This document shows, piece by piece, positions 10,936 to 24,066 of a stretch of DNA of 64,000 nt (position 1 is its first letter; each line of letters starts with the position of its first letter). The stretch lies in the NCBI GenBank assembly GCA_903813345.2, contig CAIIXF020000010.1, positions 31,393,425-31,457,424 on the forward strand. The letters are read 5' to 3'. The notes under the pieces were generated by a model. The model was not told where the DNA came from. It ran no database searches and worked only from the letters and a program-made list of their open reading frames with translations. Both the position numbers and the translations under genes were made by a program. This stretch comes from Owenia fusiformis. Taxonomy: Eukaryota > Annelida > Polychaeta > Sabellida > Oweniidae.

Positions 10936-12870
10936 TACCAATTTCAAATAACCATAGGGCATTACATGGAACATAATTAATCAGACATAGATCCCCAATT
11001 TGTTCATTTCATGTATGATTATAATCATGGGGAGATACACCAGTAGTGGCACAAGTTTACTGTACATATACAAAAATACCCTTCTTTTCACGGAAGTTGA
11101 ATCATTTCGACCAAAAATTATATACCTGCATTTAGATTACTGGAGCCACAAAAGACCTATTAGAATCAATATATTTAAAGAATTCTTTGTAGGTAATCAT
11201 ACAAGCCTTCAAGAAACTCAACTTTTACTAAGTATAGAAACAAGGCAGGATACATCGTCGATAAAAAAATCATCAAAAAAATAAACCAACAGAGAAAACT
11301 TGATGATTGGAAGGACATGGCTCCAGTAGATGATATGTAATGAAAAGCAGACTCTGATCTATAGGGAGTTACACAATTGCAAGCAACATGAAGAGTTGAC
11401 CTTCAAATGTATTGCTTACAATCTCAACAACAATATATCTTTTTTATTTTTTTATTCAGCAGTAATATATTACATAAAATACAATACATCTAATCTGCTG
11501 GATATTGTTCTAGATATATAAAGCATTTAACTACAATATTTTGTTATAAAAAAATAATACTACACTTAGACTTTTCTTGCTCAATCTCATTAATTGGAAA
11601 ATAACTAAATATGAATAAAGAAAGGATAGAATCTCCTAAAGAAACCAATATAGACTAGCTTAAACATTCTTGTGATATCAAACTCTAAATTGGGTGCAGT
11701 GTTTTGTACTATATTAGTTTATTACATTACATACATTTCAGAAGACAAACTCCCATTTCCAGAGATTGCGGATTACTGCTGACATCGCTATGCTTGAAGC
11801 AATGCAGATCGGGGGATGGAATACATGTTCAAGATGTGGAGGAATATAAGGCAATCTGAACAGATGACTAAATGAGAAGAAGAATCTATGAGATGTAAGA
11901 CAGTATTAAATAATATGCAGTATGGAGAAGCAACTTACTATAGGCAATAGGCTATATATTTTATGCTGTTTTGTTTGTACTATTTTCCTCAACAAAACTC
12001 ACACCACCAGTGCTATTATTCCATACAGTTATTGTATCTACATAAAGAGGACACTACAAGATTATTAAACAATCCACATTTATTGATATATTTGGACTTT
12101 TTCAAAGAATAATTGGCTTGGATCAAAGAGAAGCAAAAAACGCATAATTCATTTATTGATTCATATTAATATATTCTGTATATAATGACAGAGCGACATA
12201 TTATCCTTGAGTCTTGAAAAATATCAGCGTCAACCAAATAATGTAAAAATATAGTAACATTACAAATAGGCAGAAATGAAATTTCTGACGTCATGAAGCC
12301 AGAACTTTTTCGTCAATTTTTCCATCACATTGATGACCTCAATCATACATGATCTACATACATTACATAATGTTAACTTCATGATGGTTTGCCAACGCAT
12401 AGAAAAGACATACATGCTTAGATGCATCCAATCCAAATGTGCATTTATGCATTGCAATATTAAGAAACTCTTCTATGAGACAAACATTACACATACCTTT
12501 GGAAACAAAAGGGAATATGGAACAGCAAATTTAATTTATATCTTAGAGATGGGGTACATTTCAATGATATCATCAATTTTTGTATATATCAAAGCTTCAG
12601 ACATGCCATTATTCTTGGAGAGAAATACCCCAATGCTGGTTAATAGTTCTTGTAAACTTATTTATATAAATACAAATGTGACATTACCAATATCAGCAGT
12701 TCAGTGTAATTTACTGCGGAAGACTTGCAATTAGCGAGTTTATAGTGGCCAAATAATTGATGACCATTGAAAATGAACTGCATCTTTTAATTAAGGCTTA
12801 GATCGAAGAAAAATAGTTGAACTTCACCAAGATACTATTAGCATTTGTTTTAATATACTATTACTATAAT
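10936..12870. other. No recognised gene; a few unassigned open frames
   Basis: The longest plus-strand frame (12330-12734, 134 codons) has no motif I recognise and overlaps an open minus-strand frame, so it is not supported as a gene. An acceptor-like site ends at 11741, followed by a 13-codon open tail that could close the frame of the 10474 exon. Confidence 0.4.
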
Positions 12871-13853
12871 TTAATATATTCTTCACTCATATTCTCTAAA
12901 GATTATTCCAAGAATTTAAATGGATACCATTTTCATTTCTAGTTATGTTAAACATTTGTTACTTATGGAGGTCCTTGACCCTTTTTGATCCATCAATTAT
13001 TGAGATGATACTGAGGATCAAGATTACATGGCAACATATGGTGAAGAAAAAGTTACTACAGCATATAGACGAGTAAGAACTTTGTGAAAATAAGGAATTT
13101 AAAGTCTCGAGAGGTATGAAGACAAGTTATATACCAAATTAAAGCTAGAGACATTCTTCCTAATGTGCCTCTGTTGCTATGGAAACGAGATGCAAAGTTA
13201 ATATATTCTTCACTCATATTCTCTAAAAAATTATTCCAAGAATTTAAATGGATACCATTTTCATTTCTAGTTGTTAAACATTTGTTGCTTATGGAGGTCC
13301 TTGACCCTTTTTGATCCATCAATTATTGAGATAATACTGAGGATCAAGATTACATGGCAACATATGGTGAAGAAAAAGTTACTACAGCATATAGACGAGT
13401 AAGAACTTTGTGAAAATAAGGAATTTAAAGTCTCGAGAGGTATGAAGACAAGTTATATACCAAATTAAAGCTAGAGACATTCTTCCTAATGTGCCTCTGT
13501 TGCTATGGAAACGAGATGCAAAGTTAATATATTCTTCACTCATATTCTCTAAAAAATTATTCCAAGAATTTAAATGGATACCATTTTCATTTCTAGTTGT
13601 TAAACATTTGTTGCTTATGGAGGTCCTTGACACTTTTTGATCCGTCAATTATTGAGATGATACTGAGGATCAAGATTACATGGCAACATATGGTGAAGAA
13701 AAAGTTACAACAGCATATAGACGAGTAAGAACCTTGTGACAAAAAAAGAAATTTAATGTCTCGAGAGGTATGAAGAAAAGTTCTATACCAAATTAAAGCT
13801 AGAGACTTTCTTTCTTCCTAATGTGCCTCTGTTGCTATGGAAACGGGATGCAA
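12871..13853. repeat. 327-bp sequence tandemly triplicated
   Basis: TTAATATATTCTTCACTCAT starts at 12871, 13198 and 13524, giving units of 327, 326 and about 330 bp. Units are nearly identical; the third has more substitutions near its end (for example a TTTC duplication near 13808). Identical minus-strand 88-codon frames at 13056-13322 and 13382-13648 simply reflect the duplication. Confidence 0.95.
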
Positions 13854-14088
13854 AGGACATGCCCACCTTTCAAATCTCAGAATAAGTGGTTATACATTTT
13901 GGATTGTTATTCTTTTGTTTCCTAACCAATCTTTACTTTATTGGTATCAAAGGTAGCAGAATTATTATTATTTTATCTAACATTCAGAATCAATTATGTT
14001 AATAAGCTCATTTGCATATTAATTATGACATCATTAGTGTTTAAGGGTTAATATTCATGTTCAAATCAGATACTGGAAGACCATTTAC

Positions 14089-14242
14089 ATGGCAAACCTG
14101 GATGATAATTAAGGGGTGCAATGGCACGGTTAAGCAGCTCCTTACAAGCCAGTATGAAGTGCTTAGCTGTATTACCAGGTGGACGTGGTTCCAAATAGTG
14201 CATGGCTAGCCGCATCAGCACAAGTGATGGCTGCATCATCTG
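14089..14242 (-). CDS. Candidate host exon, minus strand, unrecognised
   Basis: On the minus strand an acceptor-like TTACCAG or ACCAGCAG is followed by one open frame of about 51 codons ending at a GTAAAT donor-like site. Residues include QQMMQPSLVLMRLAMHYLEP, then RPPGNTAKHFILACKELL, then NRAIAPLNYHPGLP. The composition is helical, protein-like and much richer in G+C than its surroundings; the other two frames stop quickly. It is one of the best candidates in the window for a real cellular exon, but I do not recognise the protein and see no adjoining exon with confidence. Confidence 0.5.
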
Positions 14243-15057
14243 CTGGTAACTTTATATTATCATTCAAATGAAAGACACAAGTAGATAGGTATTTAAATGC
14301 CATAATTTCCCCAATTTCCCTGACTGTTGCAACACTGCAACAGAAATCATGTATAAGTCATTGCGCATAATTAGATCACGTGATACAGTTTTATCGGGCG
14401 CTTTCAAATTGGTTATAGCAGGGGGAAGAAGGAGGTACGGATTATGGATGATGTTAACAAGTCCAGATATACATAATCAAATCCTTAATCTAGTTTTAAT
14501 CAAGAGTTCATCCAATAGAGGGCTGGCAGATATGTCAAGTACAAGTAGTGGAAGATATGTCATACAAGTAGCAGGAGATCCAGCTAAAGTCCTGAAAAGG
14601 CTGCCAGTTTATTTGTTTTATTTTGTGTTTTAGACCTGGGAACCAATCTACATCCATCAAATCAATGGTATTATGGCCAATAGATTCAAAAATGACTCCG
14701 AAAGTCAGTAGTCCTCCCAAAGTCAGTCAAGAGTGTCACTAAGTCACAAATGAGCCAGAGACTCTTTTAACATCAACATCCAAAGTTAAAAAAACAGGCA
14801 TGTGAGTATATAGAGCAAATGTTACAGGAAGATAAGGGAGCATTGCATCTTCCATTGCTTAATTAATTTTGGGTAGTACAACAACTAAGTTAACTAAATT
14901 ACTAGATGTAAAATGTATAAATTGATTGAGCTAGAATACAGGGACAAATCTGTTTTGTGTTTTAATATTTCTTGCAAGCACACTTTGGATGATTATTCAA
15001 AATCTAACAAACCTAGTAACTGCATATGATCTTATAAATGTGGACAGATTTATTTTC

Positions 15058-16290
15058 AGTTTAGCAAATAGAACAGGCATTAGAATAATTGGCTCCAAGA
15101 TATATGAGGCTATTTATATTTTCGAGGTAAGACATTGATCTCTTTAATTAAAAGATCAAGGCTATTATCAAATACTGAAAAAGCAAGAAATGAAGATGAC
15201 AGAATGTAATATGATTAAGCTCTCATCTACCTGGAGTGAAGATTTTTTCATCACTTCAGAAATGATCTTGAAACCTACTTTGGAAGACAGGCTCCCTGGG
15301 AACAGAGTGTTAAGGCCGGACATTGGTTTTTATATTAAAAAATCTGAAAAATAAAGTTGTTTTTGAAACCTTCAGGGAGTCACAATGGCATGTGAAAGAA
15401 ATATTAGGGATATGATAGATGGCTTCCTTGATAATGTATTGAATTGTAAAATCGATATTGCCTCCATAAATTATCAAAGAGTAAGCAGGGAATGATATTC
15501 ATGAAAACTAGACGTGTACAGGGTGTCCCGAAAGTATGGGGCCCCCCTAGGCAGACATATACCAGTGTCGTCATAGTATGTGTCATATATCATTTTAAAG
15601 CTCATCCAGTTACATTGATTCGCCAAGTTTCATGGTTCAACTCTCAAATGTGAAAAAATTACAGGCATTTCAAAATTTAGTGTTTGGTCAAAACTAAGTT
15701 CAATTTTACACCAAATCACTAGTCAATGTGTCCTCCCATCTTAACAGCAGCAATTCTTTTCGGGTCGGATGGACATTGAGTTGGAAAAAGAGAACGATGA
15801 GGGAAGAAACTCTAGGGAAACTCTTCTAAAGTGCCTTAACAGGTTTTAAGAGGGTTATAAAATTCCACACCCCTATGTGAAGGGCTTTTAAGGTCATATC
15901 TGAAAATAATTGCTGCTGTTAACATGGCCAAGGGGGACTCATTGACTCGTAATGTGGTGTAAAATTGAACTTTATTTTGACAAAACACCAACTTTTAAAA
16001 TGACTGTAACTTTTTCCCATTTGGGAGTTAAACCATGATACTTGGCAAATCAATGTAACTTTGGATAAGCTTTAATATGATATATGACACATACTATGAG
16101 GACAATGGAATATGTCTACCTAGGGGGGCATACTTTCGGGACACCCTGTATATAGATGACTTAGAATCATACATATTACATAAACTTGGCAAATACAAGG
16201 AAACAAATAAGCTGATACAATGCCTGGCAATTCCCAAGATGAGATCTGGATTAAACTTGGTGGTGGATCCATGAAAAATGGCCTTCCAAA
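15058..16290 (+). pseudogene. RAG1-N-terminal-like transposase relic, copy A1
   Basis: An acceptor-like TTTATTTTCAG ends at 15060. The text beyond it (RTGIRIIGSKIYEAIY) is shared with copy A3 at 21050. After several frameshifts the copy reaches YIDDLESYILHKLGKYKETN (16150-16208), then DEIWIKLGGGSMK (16227-16270). This corresponds to the first-aspartate exon of the better copy at 29278-33691 (AYITNLPAHITEHIKKMEQ, then NEIWIKIGGDKGGGS). Here the GGD aspartate is lost. A MITE sits inside it (15519-16148). The copy has no continuous frame and is dead. Confidence 0.5.
15519..16148. mobile_element. TA-target MITE 1 (Tc1/mariner type), 630 bp
   Basis: Termini are inverted: CAGGGTGTCCCGAAAGTATG on the left and its reverse complement on the right, with identity continuing through CCCCTAGGCAGACATAT. 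TA flanks both sides (15517-15518, 16149-16150). The sister tandem copy at 16820-16835 lacks it and has a single TA at the equivalent position, so this is an insertion. TA duplication and CAGGGTGT ends are typical of Tc1/mariner-mobilised MITEs. Confidence 0.92.
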
Positions 16291-16500
16291 TAGTTTTTTC
16301 TGTTATTCAATATTGATATAAACTCAGATAACATCCATGCCATTAACATTATAATTATTTAAAGATTTAAAGAAAACTAGGTAACATGAATATATTTTGC
16401 TTATAAAAGTCAGTGACCTGTAACTAGTCTTACCTCTGCAGAGCATGGCATGATTGCAAAGGGAGCATAACAGAAATGTGTTTATTTTTACATCTCTTTA

Positions 16501-16960
16501 GACGACAGAACCTAGTATGATTAACCTCTCGACTACCTGGAGTGACAAGATTTCTCATCACTTCAGAAATGACCTTGAAACCTACTTTGGAAGACAGGCT
16601 CCCTGGGAAGAGAGTGATAAGGCCAGACATTGGTTTTTATATAAAAGCAATCAGAAAAATAAAGTTGTTTCTGAAACCTTCAGGAGACACAATGGCATGT
16701 GAAAGAAATATTAGGGATACGAGAGATGTCTTGCTTGACAATGTATTGAATGGTAAAATGGATAATTATGCCTCCAAAAATTATCAAAGAATAAACAGGA
16801 AATGATATTCAAGAAAACCAGACATTTACATAGATGACTTAGAATCATACATATTACATAAACTTGGCAAATACAAGGAAATAAATAAACTGATACAACG
16901 CCTGGCAATTCTCAAGATGAGATCTTGATTAAACTTGATGGTGGATCCATGAAAAATGGC
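16501..16960 (+). pseudogene. RAG1-N-terminal-like transposase relic, copy A2
   Basis: Begins after a TCTCTTTAG acceptor-like site. Two overlapping frames stay open (16517-16702 and 16542-16805), and indels make it unclear which was ancestral; one reads TTWSDKISHHFRNDLETYFG. Downstream are YIDDLESYILHKLGKYKEIN (16832-16890) and a degraded DEILIKLDGGSMK. It is the uninterrupted sister of A1. Confidence 0.45.
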
Positions 16961-17165
16961 CTTCCAAATAGTTTTTTCTGTTTTTCAAAATTAATATTAA
17001 CTCAGATAACATCCATATCATTAACATTATAATTATTTAAAGATTTAAAGAAAACTAGGCAACATGAATATATTCTGCTTATAAAAGTCAGTGACCTATA
17101 ACTAGTCTTACCTCTGCAGAGCATGGCATTATTGCAAAACGAGCATTAGAAATGTGTTTATTTTC

Positions 17166-19071
17166 TTTCCGGACAGTCAGTCAAAAGGAAATCTCACTGA
17201 TGAGGAGATTTTTAGACCATAAAAGGCTCAGAGAAAAATGTATGTCAATTTTCACTTACAGTCAAAGACTATTTCATAGGGTATACCCTACACATGTACG
17301 CATCTCTTTAAGTAGAAAATTAAGGAATTAATCAAAAAAAATTTAATTATGCAAGACACTCGTAAAGTGAATATTACCAAGAGAACCAAAACTATACCAA
17401 AGACATCCATAATTTCTGCTACTACCTCATCTAAAATAACAGGTAAAATAAAACATGTCTCAAAATGTTAATCAAGCAAAACATCCGCTGCAAAGCCAAA
17501 ACCACCCTTAAGAGTGTCAACTGAAAACAAGAAGAATGAATCAAAGAAAAGCTTGATGTAAGTCCCTGCCCATCAACCAGTGAAAAGAAAAGCAATAGAC
17601 ATATGATTGGACATGTCAATGCCAGCTCCAGTTGAAGCGCCAGCTCAAACAGATGATGCTCAAGCTAAACTAGGTGCCTCTGCAAGGTCATTTTGAGCCA
17701 GATCATTATTTCATGTCCAGATCATTATTTCATGTCCTCATCAGGACCACATATGCACTATCGGCAAAAAGTATTGTTATATAACATTTTGTAGTTTATA
17801 ATAAAATTATGTCATTATATTATATAGCCAACAACAAACCTTCTTAGTTGTATAACTCTTATTTTTGCTACAGCTTCATGAATATATATATTTGCAATTA
17901 TGTATTTGCATCATTAAGGATTTAAGTTACACTTTACCTCCTTCAAGACATACTTTTCCATGTACACTGATGAGAAGAGTCTATTCAAAAGAGATGTAAG
18001 TATTAAAGGCAGCAAAAAGTACACTGCTATTTAAAATGTAGTTCTGACAATTTATATTGTTTGTTATAATAAATATGATGTAAAAATTATAATTTAAACA
18101 CCACATACCCTCCTCCTGCTCCCTGTTTTAAGCCCAATATTATATAAGGTTACATAATATTCTTTTGTATTTGACTATACAGTACTGGCGGTAGGCTCAA
18201 TATTTTGTGTGTCACATGACCCTGCTCAATCAAAAAAGTGGGTCAAACTTGGAAAATGTGTGTCAAATTGAATTATTATAATTAAGGTCATTTTGGATAA
18301 ATCTAGAGTACAAAAATAAATGTGCTGCAATGAGACTTCATGTCTTGTCAAATTGGAACACTGCATATCCAGGCGAGTGAGTTAAGTATCACAATAATGA
18401 ATGAAACATAAACCAAATCAATGGAAAATGACCAAATAAAAACCAAAGTGTAAACCGGAAGTCATGAATGTTACACACTTTCAGTCTAATAACTGTATTA
18501 AGTGGGCAAAGTGCGATTATAGCATCGTTCTGAAGAACATTTTGAATGAGTTGTCGCTTTAATGAATTTTTTCACATTTCGAGAATTGCAAACACCGTAC
18601 ACGAGAATTGCAAACACCGTACACGAAAAATTCAGTTTCGTTATTTCTGTTTGGATTTAACTCGATCGGCAAAAGTTTTTAAACAAATAAAAGAGCGTAA
18701 CATATAATTTGATCGGTAAGGTATACCGGCGATTACTAGAGTGCTGCTAACTCGATAAAAGACTGGCGCTGGCTAGAATTGTCTATGGTTCTAGCCAGGA
18801 TAAAGATACCAGTTCTTCAACTCGACAATGGGAAGAACTGCTCTACCTTAGTGACTAATATGTCATTGATATGACATCTAAAGAGTCAATAAAAAGATAT
18901 ATATATAGGTCAAAACTTAGTTTTGATGTGTTGAGCAAATTCCCTGGAAATAGCCTTAGTCTATGTGGGGGTAAATGTGCGTCAGTGTAACACAATGAGT
19001 TAAAAATTCTGTGTCCGACTTGATCAAATATGCATAAAAGGTAAAAAACGGCCTTAACGCCAGCTCTGATA
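17166..19071. other. Mostly non-coding; coding-like debris at 17170-17700
   Basis: The 17170-17700 stretch has broken open text such as SQSKGNLTDEEIFRP and KPKPPLRVSTENKKNESKKS, Lys/Ser/Pro-rich, possibly the disordered N-terminal part of a transposase, but no domain is visible. A 23-bp unit (GAGAATTGCAAACACCGTACAC) is present twice at about 18580-18625. Confidence 0.4.
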
Positions 19072-19283
19072 TATGTGTACTGTATGTTGTATAATATATG
19101 TAAACATGCAATTTTTTTATTATTTATGAAAAATCAATACAAGCAATTGAGCTACCAAATGCATTGATACACACGATAGCAAAGTGATATAAATAACTCC
19201 TGATGGAACAATTTGAACCAACAAGCACTGCAACCTAAGAATATGAAGCTGTACTCTGGCACTTGAATTTGACCACTTCACTT
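19072..19283 (+). repeat. Direct repeat, copy 1 of about 210 bp
   Basis: Nearly the same sequence occurs at 22980-23190: GTATGTTGTATAATATATGT, then TTATTTATGAAAAATCAATA, then AGCTGTACTCTG. Copy 1 runs into a piggyBac relic; copy 2 does not. Confidence 0.9.
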
Positions 19284-20047
19284 TGTCTGAATGACAGCAA
19301 CACTGGATATCTATTGGAATAAATAATCTATACTGGTAGAGAAACTGTAGATATTTGAAACAATGACAATAACCTTGTAACTGAAAATGTTGTTCCGACT
19401 CTATTGAATAACCAACAATATAACAACGAGTGACTTGTTGTTCACACTAACCGTTTCTATACATCTCCAAAACTTGCTTTTGGATTGAAAACTAAGCAAA
19501 TTGGGCTACGTGGTACCGTTCAACCTAATAGGAAAAACATGCCAGATGATATAAAACTAAGGAATCTCATTCTTCGTAAAGGGGATGATCCAGTTTTTAT
19601 GCATGATCATGTTTCTGATTAAGTTTCTTGGGTGGACATTAAGGCAGTGACTGCTGTATCTTTGTCCATGACGATAATACTTTAGATAAAGTTGTGAGAG
19701 GTAGAGAGGCTCCAGTAGAGAACCCAATGCTAAATGAAAATTATAACAATAATATGAATGGCACAAACTTGTACGATCAGATGTGTAGTACTTATAAATA
19801 TTGCCATGAATGTATGAAATGGTACATGCCTGTTTACTTTAGATTCCAACAGACTGCATGTACAAATGCCTATATATTGTACAAATGCCTACATATTGCA
19901 TAAACCTGATCCTGCAAATCCTATGAATTCATTGAAATTCAGATCTAAAATAAGTGAAGGATTATTGGCTGATTCTACTCTCAAAGAACCCACTAAGAGA
20001 GGGAGACGCTGTCAGAGGTCACCTGATTACCTTTTCACCTTTTATTG
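19245..20047 (+). pseudogene. piggyBac-like transposase relic 1 (C-terminal half)
   Basis: Read across frameshifts, the order of blocks is piggyBac: NDSNTGYLLE and IIYTGRETVDI, then LVTENVVPTLLNN, then HTNRFYTSPKLAFGL at the DNFYTSP catalytic box, then GLRGTVQPNRKNMPDD (GT-x-R-x-NRK-x-P). VSWVDIKAV follows, then NNNMNGTNLYDQMCSTYKYC and NAYILYK (YN-x-x-MGGVD...NAYILY). In the catalytic box the aspartate is read as T-N instead of D-N, so the active site is lost. piggyBac enzymes cut and paste DNA at TTAA. No termini are identified. Confidence 0.75.
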
Positions 20048-20049
20048 AT

Positions 20050-20880
20050 TTTTTAGGGTAAGGGTTTTCAAAATTGTAAGGTTTCCATAAATTATTATAA
20101 TAACTAAAGGCCTAGTCCGGACTCTGACAGTATGAACTGATAAACAAATGATAAAGACCAAGAGACATAGGCCTAGATCTACTGTACATGAGTTGTAACT
20201 TTATTGTTTTTGTATTTGTGACTTCATATTATGGCTAATACAAGCTACAATGTTTACTAAAATGTCAGATGTTTTGTTTACATGTTTGCCTTTTAAATGC
20301 CTCGATAGGTGGCGAAAAGCAAAATTAATTCAAAGGTCATAGTATAGAGGGCGAAAGAACTTAGCAAAATGCAGTGATTACTCCGTTATATGGATATCCG
20401 CTGTGATCTTTTTGATTCTGGGCAATATAGAATTAATTTCAATAATTATCAATGTAGTTGATATGCGTGAAACCAATAAAATAGGCCAAAATGTCAATAA
20501 AAAAACTAAAGTTGAAAATTGTTTGTTACATAATATGACACTGCTATTCTTTTGACTATTGCCTGGACTCAAGATACCTCTCAAAACAGACTCAAGTTAC
20601 TTTTCAAGCAGTCTGAAGTTACTTCAAGTATATTTTTCATGAATGATAAACATTCGCAACGTTTTATATTTTTCTAATTTATATCATGTTCAATGTTGTA
20701 TTTTGAGTGTATATGCTGGAATATGTAGGTTTTATTGGTTTGAAATTGTATGATAATATATTGACAGCAAATACTGAAAATTAAAGTTATGACTATTTGA
20801 AGATAATCAGGCAAAATTAGTGAATTTTTGATAAATTAAATACGAATTCAAGCAATTTAGGAAATTTGCTACTTACCTAT
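20050..20880. other. Gene-free AT-rich stretch
   Basis: No motif or repeat is recognised. Confidence 0.5.
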
Positions 20881-20889
20881 CTAAATAAA

Positions 20890-22680
20890 AAAAATTAATT
20901 ACTAACTGTAAAATGTATAAATTGATTTGGACTAGAATACAGGGATGAATGTGTTTTGTGTTCTTGCTAGCACACTTTGGATGATTAATTGAAACTTAAC
21001 GAACCTAGTTACAGTATATGCTCTCATAAATTTAAACAAATGTATTCTAAGTTTGGCAAATAAAACAGGCATTAGAATAATTGGATCCAAGATATATGAG
21101 GCTATTTATATTTCGAAGTCAGACATTGATCTCTCAAATGAAAAGATCAAGGCTATCCATCAAATACTGAAAAAGCAGGAAACTAAGATGACAGACGCGA
21201 ATATGAAAAACCTCTTGACTACCTGGACAAACAAGATTTCTCGTCACCAAAAATTTAAATTCATAGAGAGACTAATGATGTATTTAACATTATTATCATA
21301 GTCATTATTAGTATTTGTAAAAAGGATAAGATAAGGATTCTTTGTTGTAGATATTATAATCAGATCATTGATCACTGATCAGTTACCAGTTGTTCACACC
21401 AGTTGGATCTTTATCAAATTGTTTGTGTAATCATTTGAAGTTTGGTGCTATTGTGGATGGAGCTCGCTTTGCGATGGGTGTTTTTAGCCCCATAATATAT
21501 AATATTACATAATATTGTTTTTGTATTTGACTATAATCATACATGTATGTTGCAAAATATATGTATCAATGTAATTTATAAGATAATATAATAAAATTTT
21601 AAGTGATAAGTTTTCTCAATATTAACTGTGTTCTATGATAAATTAACATAAATATTATTTCAGAAACAAGTCAAATTCTTTACTTCAGAGAATATATATA
21701 TATATATTTTTTTTTTTTAATTTATTAAATATTATTATTTCAATTGTTTAAGAATGTGTAGAAATGATCTCTGCCATCTAAATTTACCAAGTTGAGCATC
21801 TAAAGTTGTATAGGTAGGAAGTATAATGTCAAAAGGTGGCAGAAATGAAAAATTATCTGGTTTCAACCGATTTTAGAGCCGGGATTCAAGAGGTTAACGA
21901 GTATGATTTCACACATCCATGGGGTCGTTGATTTGATCAAAAACCAAAGAGATACACAAACACAATAGGAAGACAGGCCCCCTCTGAAGAGAGTGATAAG
22001 GCCTGACATTGGTTCTTATATAAAAAAAATCTGAAAATTAAGTTGTTTTTGAAACCTTCAGGAGACACAATGGTATGTGAAAGAAAATTTGGGATATGAG
22101 AGATGTCTTGCTTGACAATGTACTGAATGGTAAAATGGATTATTATACCTTCAAAAATTATGAAAGAGTAAGTTGGGAATAGTATACAAGAAATAATAAA
22201 TAATAAACAAGAAAACAAACTTGTTTACATAAATGACTTAGAATCATACATACAAACACTGCACAAAAACATGGAAACAAATACATAAGATGATACAATC
22301 CCTGGCAATTCCTCAAGATGAGATCTGGATTAAACTTGGTGGTGATTTGTGTGGTCGATCCATGAAAAATGATCTTCCAAATAATAAGCCTAATAAACCC
22401 AAAAATGTGGTGGCTTTTTAGGTTATAATGCTTGATTCAAGAGAAAATTAAAAAATTTTAATATCAAGATTAAAAAATGATTGCCTGAATATTTAACGAA
22501 AATGGTGGGGATTAGTTGAACCCATGGGACATATTCTGTTACTAAAAATGATGATATGAAAATCCCCCTTGATACTGGGGGAAACAAACTTAGAAGACAC
22601 TTGATATCAAATTATGAGAAATATGAGGAATTACCAGACTATAACAAACAAAAATCTAATGAATATTAACTCACAATGTG
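20890..22680 (+). pseudogene. RAG1-N-terminal-like transposase relic, copy A3/A4
   Basis: 20890-21260 repeats the A1 upstream region and exon: NKTGIRIIGSKIYEAIYISK, then DLSNEKIKAIHQILKKQETK. After an unrelated AT-rich gap, 21960-22400 repeats the later part and reaches YINDLESYIQ and DEIWIKLGGDLCGRSMKNDL (22316-22375), keeping the GGD aspartate. Further on, LDSRENXK (near 22430) matches DSRENLEALL of the 29278 copy, and RRHLISNYEKYEELPDYNKQ matches the later RNLQEMKGLYNEF region. Frames are broken throughout. The gap suggests either an internal insertion or two separate fragments. Confidence 0.5.
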
Positions 22681-22979
22681 TTCTCTTGACACCTTTTATG
22701 ATGGATCTGGACTTGGCATTAATGGTTGAGCAATAGAGATTGAAATAAACAAAAGTTTTCTCTTGATGACCATTGTGAATTATGGTGTTTCATGGATTAT
22801 GGTGACAGCTTTTCTAATTGATGTGGACCCTTTGAATTATCTATGGTTTCGAGACTGGATTCCATCTATCCTGCATCTCACTGAAGAGGTTCATTGGATG
22901 GGTTATTTAATGCATTAAGCTAGTAACTGTCCTTGTACTACTCAAAAACTTAATAATAAACAATATACTTTTGTATTTG

Positions 22980-23190
22980 ACTATATATGTGTATGTTGTA
23001 TAATATATGTAAACATGTAATTTTTTTTATTATTTATGAAAAATCAATACAAGCAAATTGAGCTACCAAATGCATTGTTACACACCATAGCAAAGTGATA
23101 TAAATAACTCCCGATGGAGCAATTTGAGCCAGCAAGCAGAATATGAAGACTATGAAGCTGTACTCTGCCACTGGAATTTGACCACTTCAG
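22980..23190 (+). repeat. Direct repeat, copy 2 of about 210 bp
   Basis: Partner of 19072-19283; divergence begins just after GACCACTTCAGTTTG. Confidence 0.9.
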
Positions 23191-24066
23191 TTTGATATAC
23201 GCATCATGCCAAGCAAAATATCACAACATGCAAAGGAAAAGCTAATAGATTCTCACAAATGGTCAGTCAAATGACAAGCTTACTGTATTTTCAGGAGTAT
23301 ATTAGTTTGAGATGTATTGGATATATACTGGGAACACAGTGATCCCAGATGGCTAGAATCTGCTCACTTAGCCGTCAGCAGAAAAACTCATTAATTATCT
23401 TGCTTGTGCTGTAGCATATAGACTTACTGCTAAGCAACTGGCTAATCATTTGATACCAGATAAGTTCAGAAAATTTCATTAATTCCACCCCTATTGATCT
23501 ATCTGATCACCAAATACCCCAGGCTTGTATTAAATTTCAGTTTCGTATATTACAATGTGGGTGAACTTTTTCCTAGGTTTCTAGGACCTCTGGAACAGTC
23601 TTAATTTTAACATTGAAAAGTGTGGTCGTGCTAGTACAATTTTGGATTATCACACTTTGCAAAGTTTTTATAACTTTATCCATTCAACTGTGTATTTTTG
23701 GAATATACATATTGAAGAAAATTCAATTCTTAGTTAGTCTGTGAAAACGGATTTATCCTGTAATTTTTCTAAATCTAGATTATTTACTACAGCCGGTGGA
23801 TAATTAATTTATGATGGCTTCTTTTGATATTGTATACCACAAAGACTGCCTGCAAAATATGTGCAGAATATGTGGTAACAGGGCTCAAACTTGCTACCAG
23901 ATAAAACTAAAAGTGAGAACCTATCTCACTGAGAACTTGAGAAGTCAAATTATGAATACATTTTACATCAATATTGACAAGGACTCTCCTGATATCCATC
24001 CAGCAAAAATCTGTAATGTGTGCCATAACAGGATTGTAAACTTATATGTTTTTGATGAATAGCGTA

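Larger units (their letters stand above)
15200..17165 (+). repeat. Tandem duplication of about 665 bp (A1/A2)
   Basis: Sequence from 15200 to 16500, once the 630-bp MITE and one TA are removed, is about 669 bp and matches 16501-17165 throughout (for example CCTGGCAATTCYCAAGATGA and TAAAGAAAACTAGG in both). The duplication therefore provides an empty copy of the MITE target site. Confidence 0.9.

Noticed and set aside
12330-12734. 134-codon gene
   Set aside because: No motif, poor composition and an overlapping open frame on the other strand.
13056-13648. Pair of identical 88-codon minus-strand genes
   Set aside because: They repeat because the DNA is tandemly triplicated; no motif, and no splice or start context.
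16542-16805. Intact gene in copy A2
   Set aside because: Two overlapping frames are open by chance, and the sister copies A1 and A4 are frameshifted at different places.
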